Below, piece after piece: positions 27,445 through 39,125 of a stretch of 64,000 nucleotides of DNA. This DNA comes from Bogoriella caseilytica (GTDB taxonomy: Bacteria > Actinomycetota > Actinomycetes > Actinomycetales > Actinomycetaceae), in contig NZ_RKHK01000001.1 in assembly GCF_003752405.1 (NCBI RefSeq), positions 2,232,001 to 2,296,000 of the forward strand, in the 5' to 3' direction. Below the pieces are notes generated by a model that saw only the letters and a list, made by a program, of their open reading frames with translations, was not told the origin of the DNA and searched no databases. Made by a program: the position numbers and the translations under genes. Each line of letters starts with the position of its first letter. The stretch's first letter is position 1.

Positions 27445-28368
27445 TCAGGCGGCAGCTGAGAGTGCGATGCGGATCTGCCGCAGCACGTCCTTGGGCCGGT
27501 GCCGAAGCTGCTGCCAGGTGAATCGCAACACCGTATAGCCGGCGAGCGTGAGCAGATTCAGTCGCTCGCGATCGCGCTCGAAGTCGTGGTGGGCGCGCCC
27601 ATCGACCTCGATAATGACCCGTTCCCGCTCGAAGACGACGTCGCCCCTGGCGATGATCCAGCCATCGACGACGATCGGATGGTTGGCGCGCCATCCGCTG
27701 AGGTTGGCGCTGTGGAGCAGTTGGTGCAGGAGCCGCTCCAGCGCGCTCAGTGCTCCTCTGGCCGTCTCGGCGACGATGCGGCGTAGCTGGGGCGCCCCGC
27801 GCTTTCGGGCTCGTGCCCTCGCCGCCTCCTTCAGAGCGTCGACGCTCATGAGATCGCGCGTGCGCACCCACGCCATCAGGCTCTCGGCTTCGTCATAGGG
27901 CAGCAGTGCCAGGCAATCGACGATGGTCCGGCGGCGATTCGTGACGGCGACCCCGGCGATCTGGCAGATCTCTGAGGGGTCCAGCTCGAAACTGTGTGGT
28001 GCCAGACGTCGGCCACGACGCCGGCCGGGAGCGATGCAGAGATGCGCGAGGCCATCGTCGCGCACGGGCAGGCGGTGGAGGAGTGCCGCGGTGCGGAAGC
28101 AGATGACCCCGGCCGGCCAGGTCAGGCTGGCGGCGATGGCCCGAAGCCGGGCCTCACGGTGGGCGTCGTCGCTGCGACCAAGGGGCAGGTCATGGTCCGC
28201 ATAGCCGACGCCGGCAAGGTGGCGGAAGCGTCCAGTGCGGATGGCGTGGCGGACAGCCGACTCACTCCAGCCAGCCTGGTGTGCCATGCGTCGGGTGAAG
28301 ACGCCATGCCTGGACACCTGGCGCAATGTCAGCTCGGCACAGGCGCGATCCTCGGGCGTCATGCCCAC
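27445..28368 (-). CDS. AbiEi-like N-terminal domain and DUF559 nuclease-fold protein
   Basis: The 307-aa protein starts with a winged-helix segment like the type IV antitoxin AbiEi (RQVSRHGVFTRRMAHQAGWS). A middle part follows with VTNRRRTIVDCLALLP, then a C-terminal DUF559/Vsr-like fold (RVIIEVDGRAHHDFERDRERLN and GYTVLRFTWQQL). Acidic residues typical of the PD-(D/E)xK core are present. No AbiEii toxin lies beside it. Such solitary proteins are common and variable in actinobacteria; the function is not established. GTG 28368 is used, ATG 28362 is possible. Confidence 0.75.
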   Translation of the reverse strand: MGMTPEDRACAELTLRQVSRHGVFTRRMAHQAGWSESAVRHAIRTGRFRHLAGVGYADHDLPLGRSDDAHREARLRAIAASLTWPAGVICFRTAALLHRLPVRDDGLAHLCIAPGRRRGRRLAPHSFELDPSEICQIAGVAVTNRRRTIVDCLALLPYDEAESLMAWVRTRDLMSVDALKEAARARARKRGAPQLRRIVAETARGALSALERLLHQLLHSANLSGWRANHPIVVDGWIIARGDVVFERERVIIEVDGRAHHDFERDRERLNLLTLAGYTVLRFTWQQLRHRPKDVLRQIRIALSAAA

Positions 28369-28559
28369 AGCCTCTACTCCAAGGGCAGTCTTCCGCTTTC
28401 GTTATCCACAGGCGCCACATCCGCTCGACCTGGCGGCGCGGCGCGGCCTGGTCGGCCAATCGCGCCTCGAGAGCCGGTGGAGACCCGTCGCGCCTCGAGA
28501 GTCGGCGCGGAAACTATGAACTCTCGGTCGTGCGTAGCGACGTTCGCTACATAATCCTC

Positions 28560-28608
28560 GGGGCTCGGGGCTCGGGGCTCGGGGCTCGGGGCTCGGGGCT
28601 CGGGGTTC
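28560..28608 (+). repeat. Seven-copy GGGGCTC tandem repeat with G-quadruplex potential
   Basis: Six exact copies of GGGGCTC and one GGGGTTC lie in a row. Seven runs of four G spaced by three bases fit the pattern for a stable G-quadruplex on the plus strand, which is the coding strand of the downstream rsgA-like gene. Confidence 0.95.
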
Positions 28609-28654
28609 AGAGGGCTCCTGGCCCGAGCACCGAAAAGGTCTTGACCGGGCCTCC

Positions 28655-28660
28655 TACGCT
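28655..28660 (+). promoter_or_regulatory. Likely -10 box of the RsgA-like gene
   Basis: TACGCT lies six bases before the ATG with no Shine-Dalgarno, consistent with leaderless initiation. Confidence 0.45.
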
Positions 28661-28666
28661 CACGGA

Positions 28667-29686
28667 ATGACTGGTGAACCGCCCCTGATCCCGCTGCGGC
28701 TGCCGGAGCGCCTCCGTCCCACGCAGGACGCTCACGGCCTCGTCGGGCGAGTGGTACGGGTGGACCGCGGCCGCGCGCTGGCGATGGATGACTCCGGTCG
28801 CGCCGTGGAGATCCCCGGCAGTGCGTCAGCTGGCGCCGAGCTGTGCACCGGCGACTGGGTCACGTGGACCAGCGGCGAGGTCACCCGGCTCGAGCGAAGC
28901 TCGGTGATCGCACGCGCCAGCCGAGCGCGGGGCGAGGGGCAGACTGTCGCGGTCAACGTGGATGTCCTCTTCCTCGTGGTGCGGGCCGAGGAAGCTACCC
29001 GCGAGCGCCTGCTGCAGCGTTTGGCCGCGATCGGCTGGGATTCTGGTGCCCGCCCGGTCCTGGTCATCAGCGCGGCCGATCGTGCCACCGATGCCCGGCG
29101 CCGCGAGATTGAGCGCGTCGTGATCCGCAGCGCCCCGGGCGTGGAATGGGTGATGACCTCCGCCCTCAGCGGTGAGGGAATCGAGGAGCTGGCATCAATG
29201 CTGGGGCCCACCACCACCGCCGCGCTCCTGGGGCACTCGGGTGCGGGAAAGTCGACTCTGATCAACTCCATCGCCGGAGCGAACGTCCAACAGACCGGCG
29301 AGGTGCGTGCCCGCGATGTCAAGGGCCGACACACGACGACGAGTCGTGAGCTGATCGACCTGGGGGAGCGGGGCTACGTCATTGACACTCCCGGAGTACG
29401 CGAACTGGGCGTGCTGGACGGTCACAGCGTGGAGCGCACCTTCACCGATGTGGCGGCCCTCGCGCAGAGTTGCCGATTCTCGGACTGCCGCCACGAGAGC
29501 GAACCCGGCTGTGCGGTGCTCGCCGCCACGGAGAGCGGTGAGCTAGAGCCAGGGCGGCTCGATGACTATCAGCGACTGCGCCGCGAGGCCGACCATGCCG
29601 AGCGCAAGGCCGGCCCAGCACGCCGGGACAAGGGGCGGGAGTACAACCGCCTCTCACGCCAGTACCGCCGCGCTCGCGGGCATTGA
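28667..29686 (+). CDS. rsgA: RsgA-like circularly permuted GTPase
   Basis: RsgA acts late in 30S ribosome maturation. The 339-aa protein has an N-terminal OB-like domain, the permuted GTPase domain with P-loop GHSGAGKST near residue 189, switch residues (KGRHTTTSREL) and DTPGVREL. A C-terminal zinc motif C-x5-C-x-H-x5-C (CRFSDCRHESEPGC) and a Lys/Arg-rich end complete it. The base-specificity motif NKxD, expected near residue 147, reads SAAD, so nucleotide specificity may be altered. A second canonical RsgA may exist elsewhere. Confidence 0.87.
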   Translation: MTGEPPLIPLRLPERLRPTQDAHGLVGRVVRVDRGRALAMDDSGRAVEIPGSASAGAELCTGDWVTWTSGEVTRLERSSVIARASRARGEGQTVAVNVDVLFLVVRAEEATRERLLQRLAAIGWDSGARPVLVISAADRATDARRREIERVVIRSAPGVEWVMTSALSGEGIEELASMLGPTTTAALLGHSGAGKSTLINSIAGANVQQTGEVRARDVKGRHTTTSRELIDLGERGYVIDTPGVRELGVLDGHSVERTFTDVAALAQSCRFSDCRHESEPGCAVLAATESGELEPGRLDDYQRLRREADHAERKAGPARRDKGREYNRLSRQYRRARGH

Positions 29687-29800
29687 TGCTGGTGGGCGTC
29701 AGGACGTCGGCGCGAGGGTAACGGTGCACGGGTGCCGCCGCGAGGTCGCCAGTGCCCAGGCGCTCGACCGCGGTCGCCTGCGTGAGCGCGCCTGCACGAA

Positions 29801-29818
29801 TACCCCGGGGGGTAAGCT
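29801..29818 (+). promoter_or_regulatory. CsoR/CstR-type operator overlapping a -10 box
   Basis: TACCCCGGGGGGTA (29801-29814) has the G/C-tract inverted repeat of CsoR-family operators. It overlaps the -10 candidate TAAGCT (29813-29818). The first gene downstream is the CsoR-family regulator itself, which suggests autorepression. Confidence 0.6.
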
Positions 29819-29909
29819 GTGGAGGCACAAGAGTGCGCGCAACCCGGGCAGGACCGGCGGCGCGCCTCTCCCGTGATCCACCGGCCCCTCCCCGCGAACA
29901 GGAGTTCCC

Positions 29910-30185
29910 ATGGCTACCAGCGATCTCGACGCACAGCGCCGCATCCTCAACCGCCTCCGCCGCGCGCGCGGCCAGCTCGATGCCGTCATCACGGCTGCTG
30001 AGTCCGGCCAATCCTGCCGCGCGGTGGTGACTCAGCTCGCCGCGGTCTCCTCCGCGTTGGACCGCGCGGGCTTCGCGATCGTCGCGACCGCGATGAAGGA
30101 CTGCGTGGCGGATCCCGATGGGACGAGCGAACGCGAGAACTTGACGACTGACGAGCTCGAGAAGCTCTTCCTCACCCTGGCGTGA
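29910..30185 (+). CDS. CsoR/CstR-family repressor lacking the copper-ligand His
   Basis: The 91-aa protein is the all-helical DUF156 type (RRILNRLRRARGQLDAV). The expected ligand positions are Cys36 (SGQSC) and Cys65 (MKDCV), but position 61, His in copper sensors, is Ala. A two-Cys pattern without His is that of CstR-type persulfide sensors rather than copper-sensing CsoR. It probably represses its own promoter through the G/C-tract operator about 100 bp upstream. CAGGAG precedes the ATG. No sulfur-oxidation gene is adjacent. Confidence 0.85.
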   Translation: MATSDLDAQRRILNRLRRARGQLDAVITAAESGQSCRAVVTQLAAVSSALDRAGFAIVATAMKDCVADPDGTSERENLTTDELEKLFLTLA

Positions 30186-30202
30186 GCCGCTCGCGGCCGT
30201 GC

Positions 30203-30478
30203 CTACGCCGCCACCACCGCGGCGTCGCCCCAGACGCTGAGGTAACCCAGGGCGGCCGCCAGCAACAGGAGGAAGACCACGTCGAAGGCACGGCTGCGCG
30301 CGCAGGCGAGCAGCGACGTCGGGGTGGCGGCGCGCAGCACTGCTGCCCCCACCAAGGACAGCGCGAGTGCGGCCACGGCGTGCACCGGGCTGGAGAAGAC
30401 GGCCAGCGCACACACGCCGGCCACCACGATCACGACCGCCACTCCGGCGCCGCGGCGGAAGACCACCCTGCTGCTCAC
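30203..30478 (-). CDS. DUF3017 family small membrane protein
   Basis: The 91-aa protein has three hydrophobic helices and a positively charged start (SSRVVFRRGAG). Its size and the TPTSLLACARSRAFDVVFLLLL segment match DUF3017, a family usually found near folD, purH or mdh in actinobacteria. Function is unknown. It is convergent with the CsoR-family gene (17 bp apart) and divergent from the flavoprotein gene (22 bp apart). Confidence 0.78.
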   Translation of the reverse strand: MSSRVVFRRGAGVAVVIVVAGVCALAVFSSPVHAVAALALSLVGAAVLRAATPTSLLACARSRAFDVVFLLLLAAALGYLSVWGDAAVVAA

Positions 30479-30488
30479 GGCGTGAGGC

Positions 30489-30494
30489 TACCGT
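30489..30494 (+). promoter_or_regulatory. Likely -10 box of the flavoprotein gene
   Basis: TACCGT lies six bases before the ATG at 30501, with no Shine-Dalgarno. Confidence 0.45.
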
Positions 30495-30500
30495 GGAACC

Positions 30501-31862
30501 ATGCCCGACGACGTCGCTGCCGCCGCCGGCGGAGCCTCCCTCACCACGACTGGCACCGCCGACGCCCCGATCCTGCTGCCGCGTGGCCACGTCCTGATCC
30601 TTGGCGCCGGCCTGGCCGGGCTGCGCACGGCTGCGGAGCTACGCGAGCGCGGCTTTACCGGTCACCTCACCTTGGCCGGCGCGGAGCCGCTGGCACCGTA
30701 CGATCGGCCGCCGCTGTCCAAGCACCTCTTCGACCGACCCGGTCCTAGCTATCTGTCCGCCGACGGCCTCGGTGATCTGGATTCCCTCGCCGATGAGGTC
30801 CTACTCGGCCACCGGGCCACCGCACTCCGCCCGGGAGAGGCTAAGGCTGAGGTCGAGCTGACGGGGCCTTCCGGCACGCGCATCCTGCGCGCCGACGTCG
30901 TGGTCCTGGCCCTGGGGGCCCACGCGATCAACCCCTGGCCCGAGACCGCCTTGACCCTGCACTCCGCCGAGGATGCCGCACGGCTCCGCGATGGCCTGGG
31001 CGACGGCGGGCGCCTGGTGGTGGTCGGTGCGGGATGGATCGGCGCCGAGGTGGCCGGTCAGGCGGCGAGCCGAGGGTGCGAGGTCACAGTCCTCGAAGCC
31101 GGACCGGCGCCCCTGGCACGCCAGCTCGGTGCTCCGGTGGGCCAGCGCACCGTGCCCTGGTACGCCGGGGCGGGCGTCGATCTGCGCCTGGCTACCGCAG
31201 TGCGGGAGGTGAGGGCGCCGGACGGGACCCGGCCGAGCATGCAGAAAGGCTCGGGAAGCAGGCAGATCCTCTCCGACGCCGGGTCCCTCGATGCCGACGT
31301 GGTGCTCGCCGCCATGGGGGTGCGCCCGGCCACCGAGTGGCTCGAAGACGTGCTTCCGCTGACCCACCGCGCGCTCCCCGTCGACGCTGCGGGCCGGATT
31401 ACCGGTGGCCCGGCGTCGGTCCGGGCAGTGGGCGACTGCGTGGTGACCAGCACCCCGGAGTTCGGGGTGATACCGGGCGGGCATTGGGATCAGGCCCTGA
31501 CCCGGCCGGCCGGCCTGGCGGCCGGACTGCTGGGGCAGGAGGTCCCCGCCGTGGCCGCGCCGTACGTCTTCTCCACCCAGTTCGGTCACGAGCTCGCGAT
31601 GGTGGGCCAGCCTGGCCCGGCGGCACGCCTGCTCGATCGCGGCTGGAGCGAAGACAGCGATACTGGCGCGGGCTGGACCGCCCTGTACGTCGACGGCCCA
31701 GCCGAGGCACCCCGGCTGCTGGCGGGATTCACCGCGGGCCGCCCCCGCGACGTCGGGGCGTTGCGCCGTCTGCTTGCCGGCGGCGCCCGCCCCGTGCTCG
31801 ACCCGGAGCTGGCCGCAGACCCGGAGGTGGCGCTGAAGAAGACGATCCGCACGCCTCGATGA
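30501..31862 (+). CDS. Ferredoxin/rubredoxin reductase-like FAD-dependent oxidoreductase
   Basis: The 453-aa protein has two dinucleotide-binding folds: GAGLAGLRTAAELRERG near residue 35 for FAD and VVVGAGWIGAEVAGQ near residue 173 for NAD(P)H. The family motif APYDRPPLSK near residue 72 and VRAVGDCV near residue 309 are present. Such proteins pass electrons from NAD(P)H to a ferredoxin or rubredoxin, often for a cytochrome P450 or oxygenase. No such partner is visible next to it, so the electron acceptor is unknown. Confidence 0.87.
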   Translation: MPDDVAAAAGGASLTTTGTADAPILLPRGHVLILGAGLAGLRTAAELRERGFTGHLTLAGAEPLAPYDRPPLSKHLFDRPGPSYLSADGLGDLDSLADEVLLGHRATALRPGEAKAEVELTGPSGTRILRADVVVLALGAHAINPWPETALTLHSAEDAARLRDGLGDGGRLVVVGAGWIGAEVAGQAASRGCEVTVLEAGPAPLARQLGAPVGQRTVPWYAGAGVDLRLATAVREVRAPDGTRPSMQKGSGSRQILSDAGSLDADVVLAAMGVRPATEWLEDVLPLTHRALPVDAAGRITGGPASVRAVGDCVVTSTPEFGVIPGGHWDQALTRPAGLAAGLLGQEVPAVAAPYVFSTQFGHELAMVGQPGPAARLLDRGWSEDSDTGAGWTALYVDGPAEAPRLLAGFTAGRPRDVGALRRLLAGGARPVLDPELAADPEVALKKTIRTPR

Positions 31863-31881
31863 GGTCTGTCCCCCGCAGAAC

Positions 31882-35199
<3,318 letters not shown>

Positions 35200-35217
35200 G
35201 CCCGGCCGGGGCTGCCG

Positions 35218-36612
35218 CTACCTCGCGGCTCTCGCCGCATCAGCATTGGTGGGGTCACCGTCGTCATCTGCGGCGGTGGCCCCACTGCTCTTGTCACCGT
35301 GCTCGTCCGCCCGCACCGCGCCGGTGACGATGTTCAGGGCCTCGACAAACTCGCGGCCACGGCCTTCCCGGCCCGCAGCGCGCGCGGCCACGGTGGGCTC
35401 GTGGAGCACCTTCGCGGCCAGTCGGCGCAAGGCCTGGGTGACCTGGGCGGCGTCCACGACCCCGGAGGACGGCAGCTTCGAGAGCTCTTCTTCCAGTGCG
35501 GTGCCCACGTACTCACGCATGGCGATGACGACGTCGTCCATGGCGCGTTCGGCCCGGCGGCCGAGGAAGCCGTCGACCTCTTCGGTGACGATCTCCTGGG
35601 CGCGGTGCACCTGACCGTCGGTGGCCGCCGGCGCGTGCCGGCGAACAATGCTCAGGTCGAGCAGGATGATGCCGGGGAGGTCTGCGACCGCAGGGTCGAC
35701 ATCCCTGCGCAGGGCGAGGTCCACGATCACCAGCGGGGAGGCGGTGGCGCCGCGCAAAGCCAGGGCGGCGGTGGCCGTGGGGAGGTCGACCACGGGGGAG
35801 CCGGTGCCGCGGCAGGAGACCACGAGATCGGCGCCGGCCAGGGCGCTGACCAGCCCTGCGACGGGAACAGCGTCGATGCCCTGCTTGGCGGCGAACTGTG
35901 CGGCGCGATCTGAGGAGGACCAGGCGGCGATGTCGGCGCAGGACCGGCGGCGCAGTGCGGCCACGGTGGCGCCGGCATAGGCGCCGGTGCCGAGGACCAG
36001 GGCGCGCGCATGCGCCCAGGAGCCGCTGGGCACGTGCGGGCCGTCCTCGTCGGACCAGACAGTGGCGGTGCGCGGGCATCCGGCATGCGCGGCGCGGGCC
36101 GAGGCGACGTCGAGCGCCACCGACACCACGGAGCGCCCGGCGGCGGCGAGATCGGTCTCGACCGCGATGCGGCGCGAGGCGCGTGAGGCCCGCTGGAAGA
36201 CGTCTTCGAGCAAGGGAGAGGTGGTGCCGTTACTGCGTGCCGACTGGAGCGCTCGGCGCAGCTGTCCGGCGATCTCGCGCTCGCCCACGACCATCGAGTC
36301 CAGGCCGGCGGCCACCTCGAAGACGCGTTGTACGACGTCCTCTCCCACGGCGTGGTGCGTCAGTTCGCCCACCTGTTCGGGCGCCATGCCGGAACCTTGC
36401 GCCAGCGCCTCGCGTGCGGCAGCCAGGGCTCCCTGCGCGCAGTGGGCGTCGAGGTAGACCTCCACGCGGTTGCAGGTGGAGAGGATGACGACGCCCTCCA
36501 CGCTGGGATGGCTCGCGAGGTGGGTTCCCACGGCGTCTGCGCCCACGGAAAGCCGGTTCAGGGTGGGAAGCGGGACCTCGTGGTGGTCGGCTGCGAGAAT
36601 TGCTAGCGGCAC
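35218..36612 (-). CDS. hemA: Glutamyl-tRNA reductase
   Basis: HemA reduces glutamyl-tRNA to glutamate-1-semialdehyde, the entry step of the C5 tetrapyrrole pathway. The 464-aa protein carries the catalytic Cys in ILSTCNRVEVYLD near residue 47, the AAGLDSMVVGEREIAGQ segment, the NADPH loop VLGTGAYAGATVAAL and a C-terminal dimerisation helix (REYVGTALEEELSKL). It has a longer hydrophilic C-terminus than usual. The GTG start is 44 bp from the divergent hemE, so the two halves of the pathway share a control region. Confidence 0.95.
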   Translation of the reverse strand: MPLAILAADHHEVPLPTLNRLSVGADAVGTHLASHPSVEGVVILSTCNRVEVYLDAHCAQGALAAAREALAQGSGMAPEQVGELTHHAVGEDVVQRVFEVAAGLDSMVVGEREIAGQLRRALQSARSNGTTSPLLEDVFQRASRASRRIAVETDLAAAGRSVVSVALDVASARAAHAGCPRTATVWSDEDGPHVPSGSWAHARALVLGTGAYAGATVAALRRRSCADIAAWSSSDRAAQFAAKQGIDAVPVAGLVSALAGADLVVSCRGTGSPVVDLPTATAALALRGATASPLVIVDLALRRDVDPAVADLPGIILLDLSIVRRHAPAATDGQVHRAQEIVTEEVDGFLGRRAERAMDDVVIAMREYVGTALEEELSKLPSSGVVDAAQVTQALRRLAAKVLHEPTVAARAAGREGRGREFVEALNIVTGAVRADEHGDKSSGATAADDDGDPTNADAARAAR

Positions 36613-36656
36613 CCTGGCAGGTTAGCTCGGGCGCGCATCTTTGACACAATGCTTCG
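36613..36656. promoter_or_regulatory. Divergent hemA/hemE control region
   Basis: This 44-bp spacer must hold both starts. CACAAT (36645-36650) lies six bases before the hemE ATG and may be its -10, giving a leaderless transcript. TTGACA is present at 36641-36646 but is too close to serve as a -35 for hemE. Confidence 0.4.
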
Positions 36657-37706
36657 ATGACCTTTGCCCGTGATCTCTCGGTCACATCCTCGCCGCTGCT
36701 CACCGCGTACTCCGGCACCCGGCCGGATCGCCTGCCGGTGTGGTTCATGCGCCAAGCCGGCAGATCGCTCCCGGAATACCGCGAGCTGCGCCAGGGCACC
36801 GAGATGCTCGAATCCTGCCTGCGGCCCGAGATGGCCGCGGAAATCACCTGCCAGCCGGTGCGCCGCCACGGCGTCGATGCGGCGATCTTCTTCTCCGACA
36901 TCGTCATCCCGCTCAAGCTGGCCGGCGTCGATGTGGAGATCGTCTCCGGCGTGGGCCCGGTCATTGGCTCGCCGGTGCGGTCCGCAGCCGATGTGGACCG
37001 TCTCACGTCACTGCCCAGCGGTGAGATGTCCAACATCACCGAGGCCGTGCAGCTTGCGGTCTCGGAGCTGAGTGCGCGGCCCGAGCCCGTGCCGCTGATC
37101 GGCTTCGGTGGTGCCCCGTTCACCCTGGCCGCCTACCTCGTTGAGGGCCGCCCCTCGCGCGATCACCTCGCGGCGCGGGCCATGATGCACGCCGACCCGG
37201 CAGCCTGGGACAAGCTGCTGACCTGGGCGGCCGACATCACCGGTGACTTCCTCCGCGCCCAGGTGGCCGCCGGGGCACAGGCCGTCCAGCTCTTCGACTC
37301 CTGGGCCGGCTCGCTGTCTGTCGCGGACTACACCGAGCGAGCCGCACCGTACTCGGCGCGCGCGCTCGCTGCCGTGGAGGGCTTGGTCCCACGGGTGCAT
37401 TTCGGCACCGGGACCTCAGAGATCCTCACCGTCATGCGTGACGCCGGAGCCGAGGTCGTGGGAGTCGACCACCGCATCGGGTTGGACGAGGCGACCCGCC
37501 GCCTGGGAGCCGGGACCGTCCTGCAGGGCAACATCGACTCCGCCCTGCTCACCGCCCCCTGGGAGGTGCTCGAACGGCACGTCAAGGACGTCATCGCCCG
37601 TGGGCGTTCGGCCGCCGCACATGTGCTGAACCTCGGTCACGGCGTGCCGCCGACGACCGACCCGGGTGTGCTGACCCGGATCGTTGAGCTCGCGCACAGT
37701 GAGTGA
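36657..37706 (+). CDS. hemE: Uroporphyrinogen decarboxylase
   Basis: HemE converts uroporphyrinogen III to coproporphyrinogen III. The 349-aa protein has the signatures PVWFMRQAGRSLPEYRELR near residue 27 and FSDIVIPLKLAGV with the conserved Asp. Also visible are GFGGAPFTLAAYLVEG and HVLNLGHGVPPTTDP at the C-terminus. It begins the plus-strand hem operon and overlaps hemY by eight bases. Confidence 0.97.
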   Translation: MTFARDLSVTSSPLLTAYSGTRPDRLPVWFMRQAGRSLPEYRELRQGTEMLESCLRPEMAAEITCQPVRRHGVDAAIFFSDIVIPLKLAGVDVEIVSGVGPVIGSPVRSAADVDRLTSLPSGEMSNITEAVQLAVSELSARPEPVPLIGFGGAPFTLAAYLVEGRPSRDHLAARAMMHADPAAWDKLLTWAADITGDFLRAQVAAGAQAVQLFDSWAGSLSVADYTERAAPYSARALAAVEGLVPRVHFGTGTSEILTVMRDAGAEVVGVDHRIGLDEATRRLGAGTVLQGNIDSALLTAPWEVLERHVKDVIARGRSAAAHVLNLGHGVPPTTDPGVLTRIVELAHSE

Positions 37707-39042
37707 CGACGTCGACGTCGCCATCGTCGGTGGCGGCATTGGTGGCCTGACCGCAGCCTGGGAACTGGCGCGAGCGGGGCGGCGCGTCACGCTCCTGGAA
37801 GGGTCCCAGCACTGGGGCGGCCTGCTGCGGCCGCTCGACATCGGCGGCGTCATCGTCGACGGGGGCCCCGAGGCCTTCGCCGTGCGCCGCCCCGAGATCG
37901 CTGAGCTCTGCGCCGAGCTCGGCCTGGCCACCGAGGCGCCCGTCCACGGTTCGTGGCTGCTGACCCCACAGCGGGGTGCCTTCCGTTCGCCGGAGCGGGC
38001 GATGCTCGGCATCCCCGCGGATCCCGTCGCCGAGGATGTCGTGGCGGCTATCGGTGGGGAGGCGGCCCGTCGTGCTGCGCAGGACGCCGAGCTCGGCCCG
38101 GAGGTCGGCGCCGGGGAAGCCGATCTGGCCGCCCTCGTGACCGCACGCATGGGCAGCGGGCTCCTGGACAATCTGGTGCGCCCGCTGGTCTCCGCGATCC
38201 ACGGCGCGGATCCCGCGCGCCTGCCCGTCGATGCGGTCATGCCCGGCTTGCGCGAGGCGCTGCGGCGCACCGGCTCCCTGGCAACCGCGGTGGCCGCGCT
38301 GCTGCCCGATGGCCCTCCGGTCGCCGCGGTCACCGGCGGGATGTACCGGCTCGCCGACGCCCTCGCCACGGCCGCCCGTGAGGCCGGCGCCACCCTGGTA
38401 CCCGGCAACCGGGTCAGTGCGCTTGAACGCAGCGCGGGCGGCCGCTGGCTCGTTGACACCGGCGGCCCGGACACCGTGAGCGCCAGCGAGGTGATCCTCG
38501 CGACCTCTGGTGCCGTCACCATGGCGTTGCTCGCTCCGCACGCGGACACCAGCGGCATCCGGCCGCGGCCTGGCGCGCCTGCCACGCATGCCGTGCTGCT
38601 CCTGGCAGCCCCCGAGCTCGACGAGGCGCCGCGCGGCAGCGGGATCATCGCCGCCGAGGGCGTCCCCGGCGCGAAGGCACTCACGCACGTGACCGCCAAA
38701 TGGCAGTGGGCGCAGGAGGCCGCCGGGCCCGGGCGGCACGTGGTGCGCCTGTCCTACGGTCGCCCTGGTCAGGATCCCGCCCCACCGGAGACGGCTGAGG
38801 CGCTCACCGACGCGAGCCGGCTCCTCGGGATCGACCTGGAACCCGAGCATGTGCTCGAGGCGAGGGTGGTGCGCCATGACGGTGCTCTCGCCCCGGCGGA
38901 TCCCGTCATGCGTGAAGCGGTCCTCGCGCTCGCGGAACGGGTGTCGCAGCAGGGCCTCCACCTGGGCGGCTCGCTCGTGGCTGGTACCGGGCTGCCGGCC
39001 ATCGTCACTCGCTCCCGGGCGATGGTCGCCGCGATGCAGTAG
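37699..39042 (+). CDS. hemY: Coproporphyrinogen/protoporphyrinogen oxidase, HemY/CgoX type
   Basis: This FAD enzyme oxidises coproporphyrinogen III (in the actinobacterial coproporphyrin pathway) or protoporphyrinogen IX. The 447-aa protein has the FAD loop VAIVGGGIGGLTAAWELARAG near residue 6, a DGGPEAFAVRRPE motif and GGSLVAGTGLPAIVTRS-like C-terminal FAD contacts. The sequence is more diverged than hemE. The GTG start overlaps the hemE 3' end. ChdC (HemQ) and the ferrochelatase, needed to finish heme, are not in this cluster. Confidence 0.88.
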   Translation: MSDDVDVAIVGGGIGGLTAAWELARAGRRVTLLEGSQHWGGLLRPLDIGGVIVDGGPEAFAVRRPEIAELCAELGLATEAPVHGSWLLTPQRGAFRSPERAMLGIPADPVAEDVVAAIGGEAARRAAQDAELGPEVGAGEADLAALVTARMGSGLLDNLVRPLVSAIHGADPARLPVDAVMPGLREALRRTGSLATAVAALLPDGPPVAAVTGGMYRLADALATAAREAGATLVPGNRVSALERSAGGRWLVDTGGPDTVSASEVILATSGAVTMALLAPHADTSGIRPRPGAPATHAVLLLAAPELDEAPRGSGIIAAEGVPGAKALTHVTAKWQWAQEAAGPGRHVVRLSYGRPGQDPAPPETAEALTDASRLLGIDLEPEHVLEARVVRHDGALAPADPVMREAVLALAERVSQQGLHLGGSLVAGTGLPAIVTRSRAMVAAMQ

Positions 39043-39125
39043 GCACCGCCGACCGTGAGCACCACGATCCTGCTGGAGCCGCCGCGTGCTCGCCCCGGGT
39101 CGCGCCCATGAGGGAGACTGACCAC

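Larger units (their letters stand above)
28369..28666. other. Repeat-rich intergenic region upstream of rsgA
   Basis: These 298 bases hold a near-copy of the 27391 palindrome arm (28513-28531), a small hairpin GTAGCGA/TCGCTAC (28534-28550), a seven-copy GGGGCTC repeat and a -10-like TACGCT at 28655. I see no gene in it. Confidence 0.6.

Noticed and set aside
27445-28368. Type IV toxin-antitoxin system
   Set aside because: Only an AbiEi-like part is seen. No AbiEii toxin gene is adjacent on either strand.
28560-28608. Regular repeats considered as a CRISPR remnant
   Set aside because: Units are seven bases without spacers, and no cas gene is present.
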